64,000 bases of DNA from Penicillium oxalicum (Eukaryota > Ascomycota > Eurotiomycetes > Eurotiales > Aspergillaceae): assembly GCF_001723175.1 (NCBI RefSeq), contig NC_064653.1, forward strand, positions 2,790,001 to 2,854,000, written 5' to 3'. The translations under genes and the position numbers were made by a program. Under the pieces are notes generated by a model. That model saw nothing but the letters and a program-made list of their open reading frames with translations. It was not told the DNA's origin and did no database searches. Shown piece by piece: positions 1-10,681 of the stretch; position 1 is the stretch's first letter, and each line of letters starts with the position of its first letter.

Positions 1-722
1 AAACCCCCGAGCGGTGGACCACAAGCGCGGTGATGACTAATACACCGCATCTACACCTCAGCTGCAGTGGTACTCAGCAGGTATCTCATCGGCCAGTTAG
101 TCAGGGGTAGGTACCAAGCGGTACCCCCTGTCTTGGGCCCCTGAAGCCTCCACTCGGCGGCTTTCGCGTACCAATTGGGTGAGCCGGATCACACGAATGC
201 CAGTGAAAGCTTCGACTTGGGAACAACGTGCGCCAATGAATTGCTTTTGCAGTTCAGCATTCAATTTAGCATCCAGTCTAGTGTCTAATTTGGCCATTTC
301 GGGCCATCATGTCGAGTGGCAGAGTTGAACCGAAGCAGACGAGATCCAAACGCTGTACAAGACGATTGATGAATTTGGGATCAGCTCTATCCACGTGAGA
401 CGGGAGATGCGAAGTACGGTCTAGGTTTGATAACGGGCCCCTAGGAAAATGGTTCATTTGGTCTGGACATGAGTGAGCTATGGTTAAAGACGGGAGCTCT
501 GTTGTGGGATTTGACAAGTTCTATTCAAAGGCGAGGTACGAAGCCGATGGAGGCGGAAATATTCACGCAACACACTAATTTACAATCTGAAAGTATTCCA
601 CAATTAAAGACCAAAAAGACGATGAGATCCTGTCATACAATATTCAAAATAGAACATGACGTAATTGGGAATGTAACTACGTGGGCATGTACCTGCGCTC
701 CTGAACACCAAGGCCCTGCTGT
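1..722. other. left-edge intergenic region with two weak ORFs
   Basis: No gene could be assigned. On the minus strand two overlapping open stretches (278-517 and 97-297) give about 70 residues each. The upper one has no ATG at its 5' end; its first is internal (MNHFPRGP). The lower one begins MAKLDTRLDAKLNAELQKQF and is rich in charged residues. They lie in different frames and I saw no convincing splice that joins them. They could be a small lineage-specific gene, a relic or chance. Neither matches a family I recognise. Confidence 0.3.
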
Positions 723-2029
723 TCAAGTACCTCTCACGGCGAACTCGAATTTATCTCCCCGATTCAGATACACAATCTTGTCTCGCAAGCCGGCCATTTC
801 AACTTCTGTCTTGAAATCTTTGAGTGGACTCGCAAAGACATTGTAATCATCATAATGAATAGGAATCGTCAGGTCTGGCTGGATCAGTTGAATCAACTGC
901 ACACCTTGCTTTGCATCCATGGTGACCATCAGAGCGAGCGGGGCGAGTGAGGGGGATGGAACAGTGGTACCGCCTAGATGAGCCAGCATCAGATCGATGC
1001 GCTCGTCACGGTAGAGCTCAGGGATCCTTTTGAGTTCATCCACCATAAGAGTATCTCCCGTGATGTAAATTCGATAGCCGCAGGTGAACTTTTCCACATC
1101 ACCAGGGTCGACCCCACCGAGTTCGACCATCCAGCCATTGGTTGGAGGAATCTGGATGAGGCGATGGTGTCAATGCATAGTCGCGGGCGGTACAGGAACA
1201 GATATTGTACTGACTGCTTGGACCACTGAGTTTAGAGTGTCCACGATAGGATGACTGGGTACGTGCTTCCCTGGCATGCCGGTCACGCGGATTTGGTGAC
1301 GTCCTTGGGACACCTTGCTAGAGATTTTCACCGCAGCAGATTCGAAATGGTCTAGCGCTGTGACGCTCGTGAAGGGTTCGGCGGATCTCTCTGTGAGTTG
1401 TTTGTGGGCATGGGGAGTCGTGATGATGGGAAGGTCGCGTCGAAGAGAAGCCTCCACTTCCTGGTCAAAGTGATCTCTGCAGGTATGATTAGATGTACTC
1501 AATTTGACTGTACGCTCACTGGGATGAAGGGAGACAGCTCTGACCCATGATAGTGTGACAAGAGAACCAAGTCAATCCGCGGTAAATTATGAAGATCAAC
1601 GGCGGGATTGGTTTGTCGCGTGGCAGACACTCCCGGTCCGAGATGGACATGATCGCCGGCATGGAGGAAATTGGGCTTTGGTCGATCATGAATAAGTCGA
1701 ATTCAGCGCTTCTCATTCTGGGAGGATGTTGGAAGATGAACATACATCGGTCATGATTCGCACTCCCATCCATTCTCTAATTTTGTGAGCTTTTTGCCCG
1801 ACAGCCTCGAAGGGACCTAGACCGCATCCGTGTCACCAGTAGTGACTACTTACACGATGGTTGTCGCAGTGCCGATAAAGTAAATCGAAGCATTCTCGCC
1901 CCCATTTGGCTGGGACGGATGAAGCTTGACTTCTTTAGGAGACGGCAGACTATCTGGCACTGTGGCACCTTGAGGAAGATCGCGGGTTGCCGGAAGATCC
2001 TCTTCTATATTGATCCCAATATGCTGCAT
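723..2029 (-). CDS. metallo-beta-lactamase-fold hydrolase (UlaG-like), five exons
   Basis: Exons (minus strand) are 2029-1854, 1776-1746, 1675-1545, 1476-1215 and 1151-723. All introns are GT-AG and the sum is 1029 nt, or 342 residues. The protein shows the metallo-beta-lactamase plan: an N-terminal strand with IYFIGTATTIV, then MTDPNF, then the metal-binding signature SHYHGDHFD (H-x-H-x-D-H), which is rebuilt only when intron 3 is removed. Further on come GYRIYITGDTL, a candidate Asp ligand, LAHLGG, and PIHYDDYN, a candidate late His ligand. This order matches the broad Zn-dependent hydrolase group that includes UlaG-type lactonases and NAPE-PLD-like enzymes; the substrate cannot be read from sequence. 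There is no signal peptide, so it is probably cytosolic. The start is the first ATG in frame with exon 1. The 31-nt second exon is unusually small, which makes automated models error-prone here. Confidence 0.8.
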
Positions 2030-3661
2030 TGTTCCAGATCTCTCTTTCTTGGTACTAGATGTCTGGAGTCTTCAACAAAATGGATTGTAGTGTCCCTGAG
2101 ATGTGTGCCGAGAGATGGTGAAACGGTCGCTTTTCCAATGTTCCAGCGGAGCCTGGTGAATTTATTTTCGCAATTGTTCTCATGCATCTGCGGGGAATCA
2201 GCCAGTTCAAGTTTATGCCTGAGTGTCTGATGCAAAGCAGCTTGGTGCTTGTGATTCCAGTTGCGTCGGTGTGCTCAGAGTGATGTAAGAAGACTACCCA
2301 CCCTTAAGTTCTCGGCACCAGTCAAAATCAGTCTCGGCTTTTCTCGTGCACCGCAAATAAGGCATTCCATCTCCATCTCAAAAGAAGATAGTAAAGTTCA
2401 ATCGGGTCAGAGCAAATTCCTATCACACCATTGACGAGCAATGAAGGCCGTGAATAAGTGGAAGGCTGGGCCAAGCGAGTTCAGTCGAGTTCATGCATGC
2501 GGTCGGCCAGTTACGTCGATGCTTTGTGACGTCTAGATGGACTTTGACAGAGATACTATATGATGATCTTGAATTTCCAAAGTTGATGTTTCCCACTAAT
2601 GTCCTCTGTGGCATGTGGCATGAGGAAAGAAAAAAGATACGGACTCTTATTTAACGACCGTAGCCCAACAACTTCGCGCAAGATACCTTCATAGTGGTAG
2701 TGATTAGGTCTAGAAGACAATTTAATTGTGGCTTGAGTTGCAAATAAGGTTAGCCAGCTCCACCGCATTTCAATTGGCTCTGGCCTTTCCCGTCTTGGCG
2801 AAACTTCCCTCTTCTGGAATAAGACGTGACCGTCGAGTGCGATAAGACTGAGAGTTATACAAAGCTGGCACTGGAAGGTTCAACGGTCTATTGCGAGCTG
2901 TTGAGCGGAAGAACTCCCAGTGATACTATCAACACAGAACGACGCTCCAAGACAGATTGTCAGAACCAAGTGAATGTGTGGCCTTCTGATTCTATCCTTC
3001 AAGAAGGGTGGGCTGCGATCTCTCACTTCATCATCACTGTAGAATGAACGGCTGCCGATAGCAGAGCAATGCCTCATGAGACAAGTGAGAGCTCTCTGAT
3101 TTCATCAAGACTAAGCTTATTTGATCGTTGCTTTGCCGTCTGAAACCCAACTGCGAAACAGAAATCTGCCTTCATGACACCCTGCCTACAGTATTGACAT
3201 GGTACAAGATGAGAATGTTTGCATGAGGGTTTCCCAATTGGGCACGACTCATCACCACACGTTGATGGCTGTCAAGTGATTGTGGCCCCTCTGAACGGCT
3301 GTGGAGCGGAGTTTGATTCAAATCTCATTTCGCGTCCATTCGTCTCTCACTCATCTCTCATTCATCTTCCCTTCATCATTTCCTCATCAACACTCTCGCC
3401 TTCAAGGTCTTTCTTCTATCATCTTCTCAAGTCTCTAACCATATTCTACATCATTCCTCGAATTCCCCACCTTCAAGCTAATCTAAGCTCTCTTTTTCGG
3501 ACTTTTTCTCACGAACCAGCTGCGAAGCGATTTATCGTCAGCATCCGCACCCATCTTTCCCCCCCCCCCCCGGGTCCACATCTGTCTCTCACCTTTGGGA
3601 CTCGACCACTTCCCAACCTCGATCATCTTCAGTTGTTGCTTCACCTCTCTCGCTGCTGAAG
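2030..3661. promoter_or_regulatory. divergent intergenic region
   Basis: This separates the start of the minus-strand hydrolase from the start of the plus-strand gene at 3662. The last 350 bases are pyrimidine-rich (TCATCTTC-type runs and a 13-C run at 3559-3571), the usual look of a fungal core promoter and 5' leader. Open frames such as 2826-3047 (+) have no recognisable domain or splice partner, and I treat them as chance. Confidence 0.5.
3559..3571. repeat. 13-C homopolymer
   Basis: A run of 13 C lies in the pyrimidine-rich leader about 90 bases before the ATG at 3662. Such runs are prone to length error in assemblies. Confidence 0.9.
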
Positions 3662-4826
3662 ATGAATAATCAGGCTCAGTCGAGGCGCAACGAGCACCTC
3701 ACATGGGTATATGACCAGCTCCAGGGGTGTGGGGAAATCTATCTGGAGCCGGCTCATCTCCGGACGCTGCAAATTCTGGCGCTCCCCACCCATGTGTCTG
3801 ACAATGGGGAGGTGCTATTCCACCCCAGGTTCTTCAAGGCGCATCCGGCTCGAGTCCTCGGGGAATACCCAGTCAACCAGAGCGTGATGGGTCCGGCCAA
3901 CCCACCTCGAGGAGTCCCACCCTTGTGTGACCCACCAAGCCTTGAAAAAGAGCTCTGGAACCATGTGCATATCGCAGATGATGGAGATCGTATCCAAGCG
4001 GCACGGGACAGCCTAGCGGATCGCTTGAGCCAGTACTGGCACGAATGGACGTGCGTGCAGCGGGTCCATGGCCACATCCAGAGCCATATTCTGGCTCCCC
4101 GATTTGGACGACCAGAGGGGTCTACCTTGTGTGAGCTGGGCGCTCTCCAGCCTTCTTTATTGCAGTATGTGACCTGTTCACCATCACAATGACCTGCCGC
4201 CAGCTAACCATTCTCCAGGGAGGTTGCGTCGAGCAATGACCCTCCCACAGCTTCGACATGCGCCAACAACATGAATTGGCAGATCGAGGATCTTCTGGAG
4301 GACTCGTCTCGGAATACAAACCCCCACACAATCATGAGTGTCCTGACCGAGGTCGACGCGGGGGCCGAGCCCGCAAGTCTCACTCTGCACGAGGTGCTGG
4401 CAGCCGTCACCATGATGAGGATCAGAACCTCTCATGGACCATGGACCAGCAATGCCATCCATCCGGTGAGTTTGAAGCATGCCTGATAATGACCCATCCA
4501 GCGTTTGCCCGAGATGCAATATACTTACAAAATCCTTCATCTCGCAGCTTCTCATGATCTCCTACACGGGCGATGGATGCGGGAGAATCACCCAGGTGTC
4601 TCTGCACGGCGAGACCTTGATCCTGCAATATTCGCCGCTGTGGGATTTCCAGCATAGCGACTCAGCGCCAGTAGAGCTTTTTGTGCGCTATTACCTGAGC
4701 GGTCTGGGGTCAGTATCGCTGATGGATTACGCGAATCCAGATGCCGATGCTCTGACGGGACTCGTGTCGAGCCTGACTTTGGATACCACTGCAGGGGGCT
4801 CTAGTGAAAAGATGGATGTGTCCTGA
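3662..4826 (+). CDS. unknown fungal protein, three exons
   Basis: Exons are 3662-4164, 4219-4465 and 4548-4826, with GTATGT and GTGAGT donors and CCAG/GCAG acceptors. The sum is 1029 nt, or 342 residues. The start is the ATG after a CT-rich leader (GAAGATGAATAATCAG). I recognise no family. The product has no signal peptide or transmembrane segment, a Pro-rich stretch near residue 75-95 (NPPRGVPPLCDPPS), an acidic and polar middle around the second exon, and a more ordered C-terminal part with ISYTGDGCGRITQVSL, which could be a beta-rich fold. Reading frame continuity across both introns and codon-like composition support a real gene. Function is unassigned. Confidence 0.7.
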
Positions 4827-5215
4827 CAAGTGCACACTGTAAGCTCAGAGGTCGAATCTTGTAAGATGACGCAGAGCTGGGACACGATTTGCTCTTCTTT
4901 TGATGGGGAGCTGTGGCTGGTCTTTCCCTAGTTATCCAACGAAATGATAAACGGGGCAATGCCGAGTAATTATTGGAATAAATCAAAAACAGGGTCCAAG
5001 AGGGAAATTTCAATAGGCGAAACAAGAATCGCATCCATTGGATGATTAGATGGATTTAAGCATAATAGATATTTAGCGTCTATATTCAGTATGTACAATT
5101 GAGAATCATGCTGAGTGATGGTTTGGATGTTCCGCGGGGACTTCATTGATACCGCCCATACGAAGATCAACCCAGCAGTAGGAAAAAGATGCACCAGCCG
5201 TGAGTTCATTACACT
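4827..5215. other. convergent 3' intergenic region
   Basis: This 389-base tail-to-tail spacer lies between the unknown plus-strand gene and the minus-strand PLC-like gene. It is AT-rich, as expected for two 3' UTRs. I see no ORF or RNA gene in it. Confidence 0.6.
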
Positions 5216-6777
5216 TCAAAATGCAGAGGAAAAGATAAGAACACCTGCTGCCACGGCGAAGACTGTCGACATGTGCATGGCCGAAATCATCGGAATCGTG
5301 CCGGACAAAACACCACAGCATTCGCGGTCATAGGTCACATTGTTCATCTCGGCGGCGACTTCAAAGACTGAGCCGTTGAAATTTCCATAATTGTAAAAAT
5401 CAACAAGCAGGAAGTTGGGTGGGCGATCCCACATTGCTAGGAAGATGAGTTAGCAAGATACGTGACGACGTTTACAGTCAGAGATCAATGCAAAGGTGCA
5501 GGAAACGTACTGGTACAGTTCTTCGCCATGCGGCCCAGACTTCCAGAGCCGTTGACAGCATTGGTCTCGTTAATGACGGCCGTGTTCGGAATAAGAAGAC
5601 TCAAGGAGCCGAGGTCGAGTTGAATGTTCAGATTGTGGTTTGCCAAGTACATGCGGTTCATGGCATCCTTGCGCGACAAATCCGGAGGCCGCTGCTGCGT
5701 GCAAGGGAAGTCGCGGTTCGTGGGAGAGAAGGGAGTCTCCCACATTTGTGAGAACTCGTCCATGAGCCATGGAATGGCTGTCTGATTGGCTTGATAATCC
5801 ATGAAGAAAACAACCCGTTTCCCAGTCAGGATCATCTCGGACAAAGTGGGCCAGTCGTCGCGCGCCATGGGAATTTTGGGCGGCGTGTATACCAGGTCCA
5901 GAAGACCAGAGTTTTGAATCGGCGCGGTGAAGTTTCCGGGGTCAACATAGTCGTAATTGCCCACGAGGATAGTGACTACATCGTAGGGATGTTGACGAGC
6001 CCACAGGTTGACCTCCGAGAGATAGGCCTCGAGGGTGCCGACATTCAACAGCTCACACGAGGTGTGGCAGAGCATCATGGTCCCATTCTGGAGATGCGTC
6101 TGAAATTGCACTACAGGGACGAAGCTGGTTAGTTGCCGTCGTAGCCGAACCATGGGTGCACACTGTTCGTCTCGAACGCCTGGAGAGTACTTACACATGC
6201 GAATGCCGTCATCCAACTGAGTCGTCACGGGCAGGACTTGATTCGAGGCAACATTGCCCTTCCGAACGAACGGACTGTTGTGCGCTGCGACCATGGTGAT
6301 GTTGGAATATTTCCGGGCGCAGAACTCGGGATAGTTATTGCAGGGGCGAGTATTCTTGACAGGGGTCTGCGTCGAAGTGGACGTCGCGGTGGCCGTCGCG
6401 TTCATGGTGCTGTTGCCGGTTAGGGTGGTTGTTCCTCCTCCACCAACCAGGACCGTCAACGAGTCTGACGTTGTGGTCGAGACGGCAGTCTGATTGCTTG
6501 AGGTCATTGTCGCATTGCGAGCAGTTTGGGTCGACACCATGACAGAGGAATTGCCATTAGCCAGGGTGACGGTCGTGCTATAGGTAATGTAGCTACCGGA
6601 TGGCAAAGGGACATCGCCAGTCGTGATTGTCGTCGCCTGTGCTAGATCTAAAGATGTTGACGTGCCGGACTTGCCAAGGCTTGTTGAAGAGGCAGTCGGC
6701 GTCGACTCAGTTGTCGCTGTCGTTTCAGCAGCGGCGAGTGCCGCGAGGAGCGCCAGACCGATTGATGGCCACCTCAT
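5216..6777 (-). CDS. secreted/GPI-type PLC-X-like phosphodiesterase
   Basis: Exons (minus) are 6777-6195, 6110-5511 and 5436-5216; total 1404 nt, 467 residues. The N-terminus MRWPSIGLALLAALAAAE is a clear signal peptide. Residues about 20-140 form a Ser/Thr/Ala-rich linker, probably O-glycosylated. A PLC-like TIM-barrel domain follows, beginning near CNNYPEFCARKYSNITMV, with the candidate catalytic His in VAAHNSPF. It continues through DDGIRMLQFQTHLQNG (rebuilt by removing intron 1), DVVTILVGNYD and KRVVFFMDYQ. The C-terminus is a short hydrophobic tail (STVFAVAAGVLIFSSAF), consistent with GPI anchoring or membrane insertion. Fungal members of this family lack the EF-hand, Y and C2 parts of true eukaryotic PLCs, and their substrate is generally unproven. 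Several N-x-S/T sites are present. It is head-to-head with the SUR7-like gene. Confidence 0.85.
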
Positions 6778-8069
6778 TTTTTGGAGGGGGGTTTGAGGTG
6801 TCGGGCAACGAATATGGCGAGGAAAGGTCCGTAGAAGAAGTGAAACCAGGCGAGGGATGGTCAGTTAAGGGCTGGAGGTCAACAAATCGCAGCGATCGAG
6901 ATCCACCGCGAGGTACCGGTTGACTCTGGATTCACCTTTCGGTCACGAGTCACCAAAGTCACGCCACGCCCGAGACGTGACATTTCATTCTTCACGTCTC
7001 GCGTGCACCGTTCTTCCAACACCCTCCGACCGGTCTGTGCGACCACGACATCGCTCCCCCCTCCTCATCCCTTCGAAAGCAAGATGGGTTCTAGCCCACG
7101 CATTCATTTTTGAGGGGGTTCCACGACTTCTCTTTGGGCCTAAATTTGCATTAAACTGGAGCCTCAGAGCCAACCAGGGTCCACTATTTGTCGGGAGGGG
7201 AAGAGGCGCAGTGTACGGAATGACGTTGCAGGGAGCCGTGGCTTCCGTAAGGGAAACTAGATCATCCACTGGTGTCAAGAAGAACTCCACCGATGGTACA
7301 ACACGACACCCTCCTTCCAAGCCCGCTGACAATAATACCTGGCAAGTTCCCAAGGTTCCAGCACTCGCCCACCGGTACGCCCAAAGTCTATCTCCAGTGC
7401 GTACCTGTAGCTGGTGATTGACATCAGCACACTTGGTCAAGATACAGGTGAGCGATCGCAGGTTGACGCGTCCGCGACTATCAAATTACGAGGAGGTCGA
7501 ATAATCTGCGAGTTGGCGAGACGCTTGTATCCACGATCGCCGTGGCTTGTGGGGCGAGACTAGCGAAAAAGCCACTGACGATCCCATCGACAGCCCGCGA
7601 CGGCAGAGTCCTTAGGCCGCAGAAGTGGATAGGGTCAAAGCCATGTTGCCTAGCACTAGATGAGGTCTCACCTTGCGACGCCCCAGTTCCACCAGTCGGC
7701 TCACCCCACGGAGATCGTGGTTGATCTGAACTCCTCGCGATGTTCTAGGGATCGAAGGTCTTTTAGCTCGTCCATCTCCGAGAGAATTTTTGGCTTCTTC
7801 CAGGCAGGGAGCAAATTGCACGAGATCTGCTGGGCTCGTCACTGTGGATTACTGTGCCGCTTTTTTGCCTACCATCTTCCACAGCAAATGCTGGGTGGAG
7901 GAAGAGTTTCTTGGGTGTCTAGACGTCATTCTCCTATTTGATTCTTCATCTTCTATTCCAGCAGAGGCTCAACAATCTCCTCCATTCTTCCCCTTCCCCT
8001 TCTTGAACTGGTTTTGTCGTCAACTATTCACCGTTGCTTTCGCATTATCGCAGCTGAGGTTGACAGACT
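6778..8069. promoter_or_regulatory. bidirectional promoter region
   Basis: This 1.3 kb region lies between two divergent genes that both encode surface proteins (PLC-like on minus, SUR7-like on plus). The right part (about 7930-8069) is CT-rich, like a 5' leader. ORFs at 6920-7417 (+) and 6985-7440 (-) overlap each other, lack domains and are probably chance. Confidence 0.5.
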
Positions 8070-9167
8070 ATGGCCGTCGCGACGGGTGCAGCCGGCAACA
8101 GCCCACGCAGCCTGCCTGTTTTCCAACGGGCCGAATCAGATCTCCCCCAAGCTCGACGACGTCCATTTACTGTTCACTGGCATCGAGCTCTCCGCTCCTT
8201 GCTCCATGTGGTGGCTTTGGTGTTTATTATCCTGGTGATGATCGGGAACGTGGCCAACAAACCGGTCCTGCGCAGCACATACTTCCTTTACCTCGACCTT
8301 TCCAACGTCATCCCCCTGTCGGTACCCAATGCAGTCTTGATCAATTCCATTGCTCAGTCGATTGGTTTGCACGATTTCTACACGGTCGGGCTCTGGGGAT
8401 ACTGTGAGGGTTACAATAGTCAAGGTTTCACAGAATGCTCCGACCCCAAGGCCCTCTATGCCTTCAATCCAGTCAAGATTCTTCTGTCGGAGCTGTTGGC
8501 GGGCGCTAGTAGTAAGTTTTTTCTGTTCTTTCTTTCTGATCTTTTTTTCCATTTATTGGGATCAAAATTAACAACTTTGCTCCTCTCCTCAGTTGCTCTA
8601 CCCAGCGAGATTTCCGGACCGTTAGACCTCGCCAAGGTCGCATCGCATTGGATGTTCGGCCTATTCATGGCCTCGGCTGTTTTGAATTTTATCATGATTT
8701 TCCTCAGCCCCTTGGCCGTGTCCTCGCGCCCCCCGCAAGCGATCAAATATCTGAAAGATCATGAGTTAGCCTCCTCGGTGCAGCTACCTCATCGGCGGCA
8801 AAGATTCGTGTGGCTCCGCTCCTTTCCCTTTGTGATCCTGTCATTCTTCACTGCGCTAGTCACGGTCGTGGCGGCGGTCATCGCGACAGTCATGTTCAAC
8901 ATTTTCGCAAACGTTTTCTCCAATGCGGATCCCAATCTGAACATCCGAGCCCATGTCGGCATACAGATGATGTCATTTGTCTGGGTTGGCACAGGATTCA
9001 GTCTCATCGCCTTCATCCTCCAACTTGGCTCATGCTGTGCTGCCTGCTGCGGTGGCCGTAGGGTTCAAAAGCGACTTCGGGCCCAGGGAATCAACACGCA
9101 CGAAAAGAGGTCTCCTTCCAGCGACCCGGAGACGTCGGAAGCTTCTCAAGTCGGAGCAAAAGACTGA
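8070..9167 (+). CDS. SUR7/PalI-family plasma-membrane protein
   Basis: Exons are 8070-8511 and 8593-9167 (81-nt intron, GTAAGT...CAG); 1017 nt, 338 residues. Four hydrophobic segments are visible: one after the basic N-terminus (LLHVVALVFIILVMIG), one at WMFGLFMASAVLNFIMIFL, one at FPFVILSFFTALVTVVAAVI and one near the C-terminus (FVWVGTGFSLIAFILQLG). The first extracellular loop carries GLWGYCEG and a second Cys (TECSD), the claudin-like W-x-x-C signature of the SUR7/PalI family. The tail is short, basic and polar after CCAACCGGRR. Family members mark eisosomes or cortical patches, or act in ambient pH sensing. Which of these applies cannot be told from sequence. The start is the ATG after the CT-rich leader. 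Confidence 0.85.
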   Translation: MAVATGAAGNSPRSLPVFQRAESDLPQARRRPFTVHWHRALRSLLHVVALVFIILVMIGNVANKPVLRSTYFLYLDLSNVIPLSVPNAVLINSIAQSIGLHDFYTVGLWGYCEGYNSQGFTECSDPKALYAFNPVKILLSELLAGASSKFFLFFLSDLFFHLLGSKLTTLLLSSVALPSEISGPLDLAKVASHWMFGLFMASAVLNFIMIFLSPLAVSSRPPQAIKYLKDHELASSVQLPHRRQRFVWLRSFPFVILSFFTALVTVVAAVIATVMFNIFANVFSNADPNLNIRAHVGIQMMSFVWVGTGFSLIAFILQLGSCCAACCGGRRVQKRLRAQGINTHEKRSPSSDPETSEASQVGAKD

Positions 9168-9778
9168 GGGTTTCTGTCTTGCCTGTCATGATATCATTCT
9201 CGATGTGATGCGCCCGTCGAGATTGTTCTACCTGCATTTCTGGCTCGCTTATTCACTAGAACGTGATTTTCCATCCCCCCATTGCTTTGCAAATATTGGC
9301 GTAGAAGGGGCGTTTCCAAATATATTTCTCTGTATCTAGTATAATCTGCTTCAATATATATTCATGACCCACTCACTCATGACGATTCATTTGAGAATTG
9401 ATAACTTCCGCCATGTACCTACTTGCGTCGCGGAGGGCTCAAGAATGGTTGTAATTTCCATCAAGTTACTTACAGTCCTAATATGCTAGCCTGCTACGAG
9501 GTACCTCCAGCATCTAGAGATCAGCCCACAGTCGAAAGCCGACTGAGGTACCTGGTAGTGGGGACGGTGTCAGTTCACATTCACTAGTACACAATCCCGA
9601 AATGGCGATATGAAGATCCTCAAGGTGATTTTTATGTTTTAGGCCCGATTCCCGCTGGACTGAAACTGAAAGTCCCTACCTACCCTTCTACTGAAGTTTT
9701 TCGTTGTGAACCATTACTTATAGACTATGTCGAGATAAGCTCACTCTCATATTAATGCAACATGGAACGTCCGCAGTG

Positions 9779-9912
9779 AACTGTGGTCCCAGAGCGCATG
9801 TAGGAAGACATGCGGGACCAAACAGTCTATAAATACCGTTGCAAGACAAACCATCCTAACAGATGGTTTGGCTTAGACCTTTTGGCCTGATGGATTAACC
9901 AGTGAGCAACGG
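9779..9912. repeat. cluster of inverted repeats / possible structured RNA
   Basis: Three pairings are visible. TGGTCCC (9784-9790) pairs with GGGACCA (9814-9820), with GCATGT (9796-9801) pairing ACATGC (9808-9813) inside it. CAAACCATC (9847-9855) pairs perfectly with GATGGTTTG (9862-9870) over a 6-nt loop. CCGTTGC (9836-9842) pairs perfectly with GCAACGG (9906-9912) and encloses that hairpin. TATAAATA at 9828-9835 lies just before the outer stem. It could be a structured RNA, a foldback element remnant or chance palindromes; no known snRNA or tRNA consensus fits. Confidence 0.4.
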
Positions 9913-10356
9913 CATGGTAGGATTCCAGAACTAAAGCTTGGCCAAATGGTACCTAGAGCGGGTGAGGCATCTACAGACAAAAAAGGAGAAGATAGCAAAA
10001 CAGACCATCGAGTATCTGCAATTAGAAATGCGCAATATGGATATCCAGCTGGATACTTCAAATTGAACATCTCGGTGGCCACCACCCGGGGCGTTTTCCA
10101 ACCCCCACGCTATTCAAAGATAAGGATGGAGTCTGAGACTCCTCGCCCGGGTCCTCTCGCACTCAAGAATTGACGATGACTTCTAAAAAGATATACCAGA
10201 TCTGAGTTAGCCCCGAGGGAGATCATTCTAGATATGGCGCGCAAAAGAATCACGCTAAGCCCGTTGGGGCTCATTTTGCGAGCAAAAAAAAGGAGAGGAC
10301 TGTACTCGTGATGATCACGTGGCTGTACGAAGCATTGAGACTAGTGAGAGGTGGAG

Positions 10357-10375
10357 CACAAGCTGAGAGCTTGTG
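10357..10375. repeat. 8-bp palindrome with 3-nt loop
   Basis: CACAAGCT, then GAG, then AGCTTGTG. It is a perfect hairpin in non-coding DNA about 300 bases before the ATG at 10682. Confidence 0.7.
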
Positions 10376-10445
10376 ATTGGGTTATTTGTATGATCTCTAA
10401 TTGGGCTCAGGCTGTCGATCGCTTTTCTTTAGCTCGCGAAATCAG

Positions 10446-10475
10446 CCCGAATAGGTAATTCCCGAATAGGTAACT
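10446..10475. repeat. tandem duplication of about 15 bp
   Basis: CCCGAATAGGTAA occurs at about 10446-10458 and again at 10461-10473, a 15-bp period. It is a small local duplication in the upstream region of the gene at 10682. Confidence 0.75.
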
Positions 10476-10681
10476 GGTGTGCACTGCTATCAAGTCTAGA
10501 GGATAGTTGAGAATATGAAATAAAACATACAAAGGCATGAGGGCTCGTCCTGTCGAAGAGGATCGTGAAGTTCGTTTTGTCCATTGTGTGGTTTCTTGCA
10601 CTTTTTGCAAATCATAGTCCTCTTCGACGGTCACTTTATTATCTCTTTTTTGTCCCCCTAACCTCTCAAAGGGACCACAAA

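Larger units (their letters stand above)
9168..10681. other. intergenic region with foldback structures
   Basis: This 1.5 kb non-coding stretch lies between the SUR7-like gene and the coiled-coil gene. It holds a cluster of perfect stem-loops at 9779-9912, a palindrome at 10357-10375 and a 15-bp tandem duplication at 10446-10475, listed separately. The short ORFs have no recognisable content. Confidence 0.5.

Noticed and set aside
9836..9912. tRNA-sized unit with a 7-bp closing stem
   Set aside because: It has no T-loop (GTTCRA) or D-loop consensus and no plausible anticodon arm; kept only as a structural observation.
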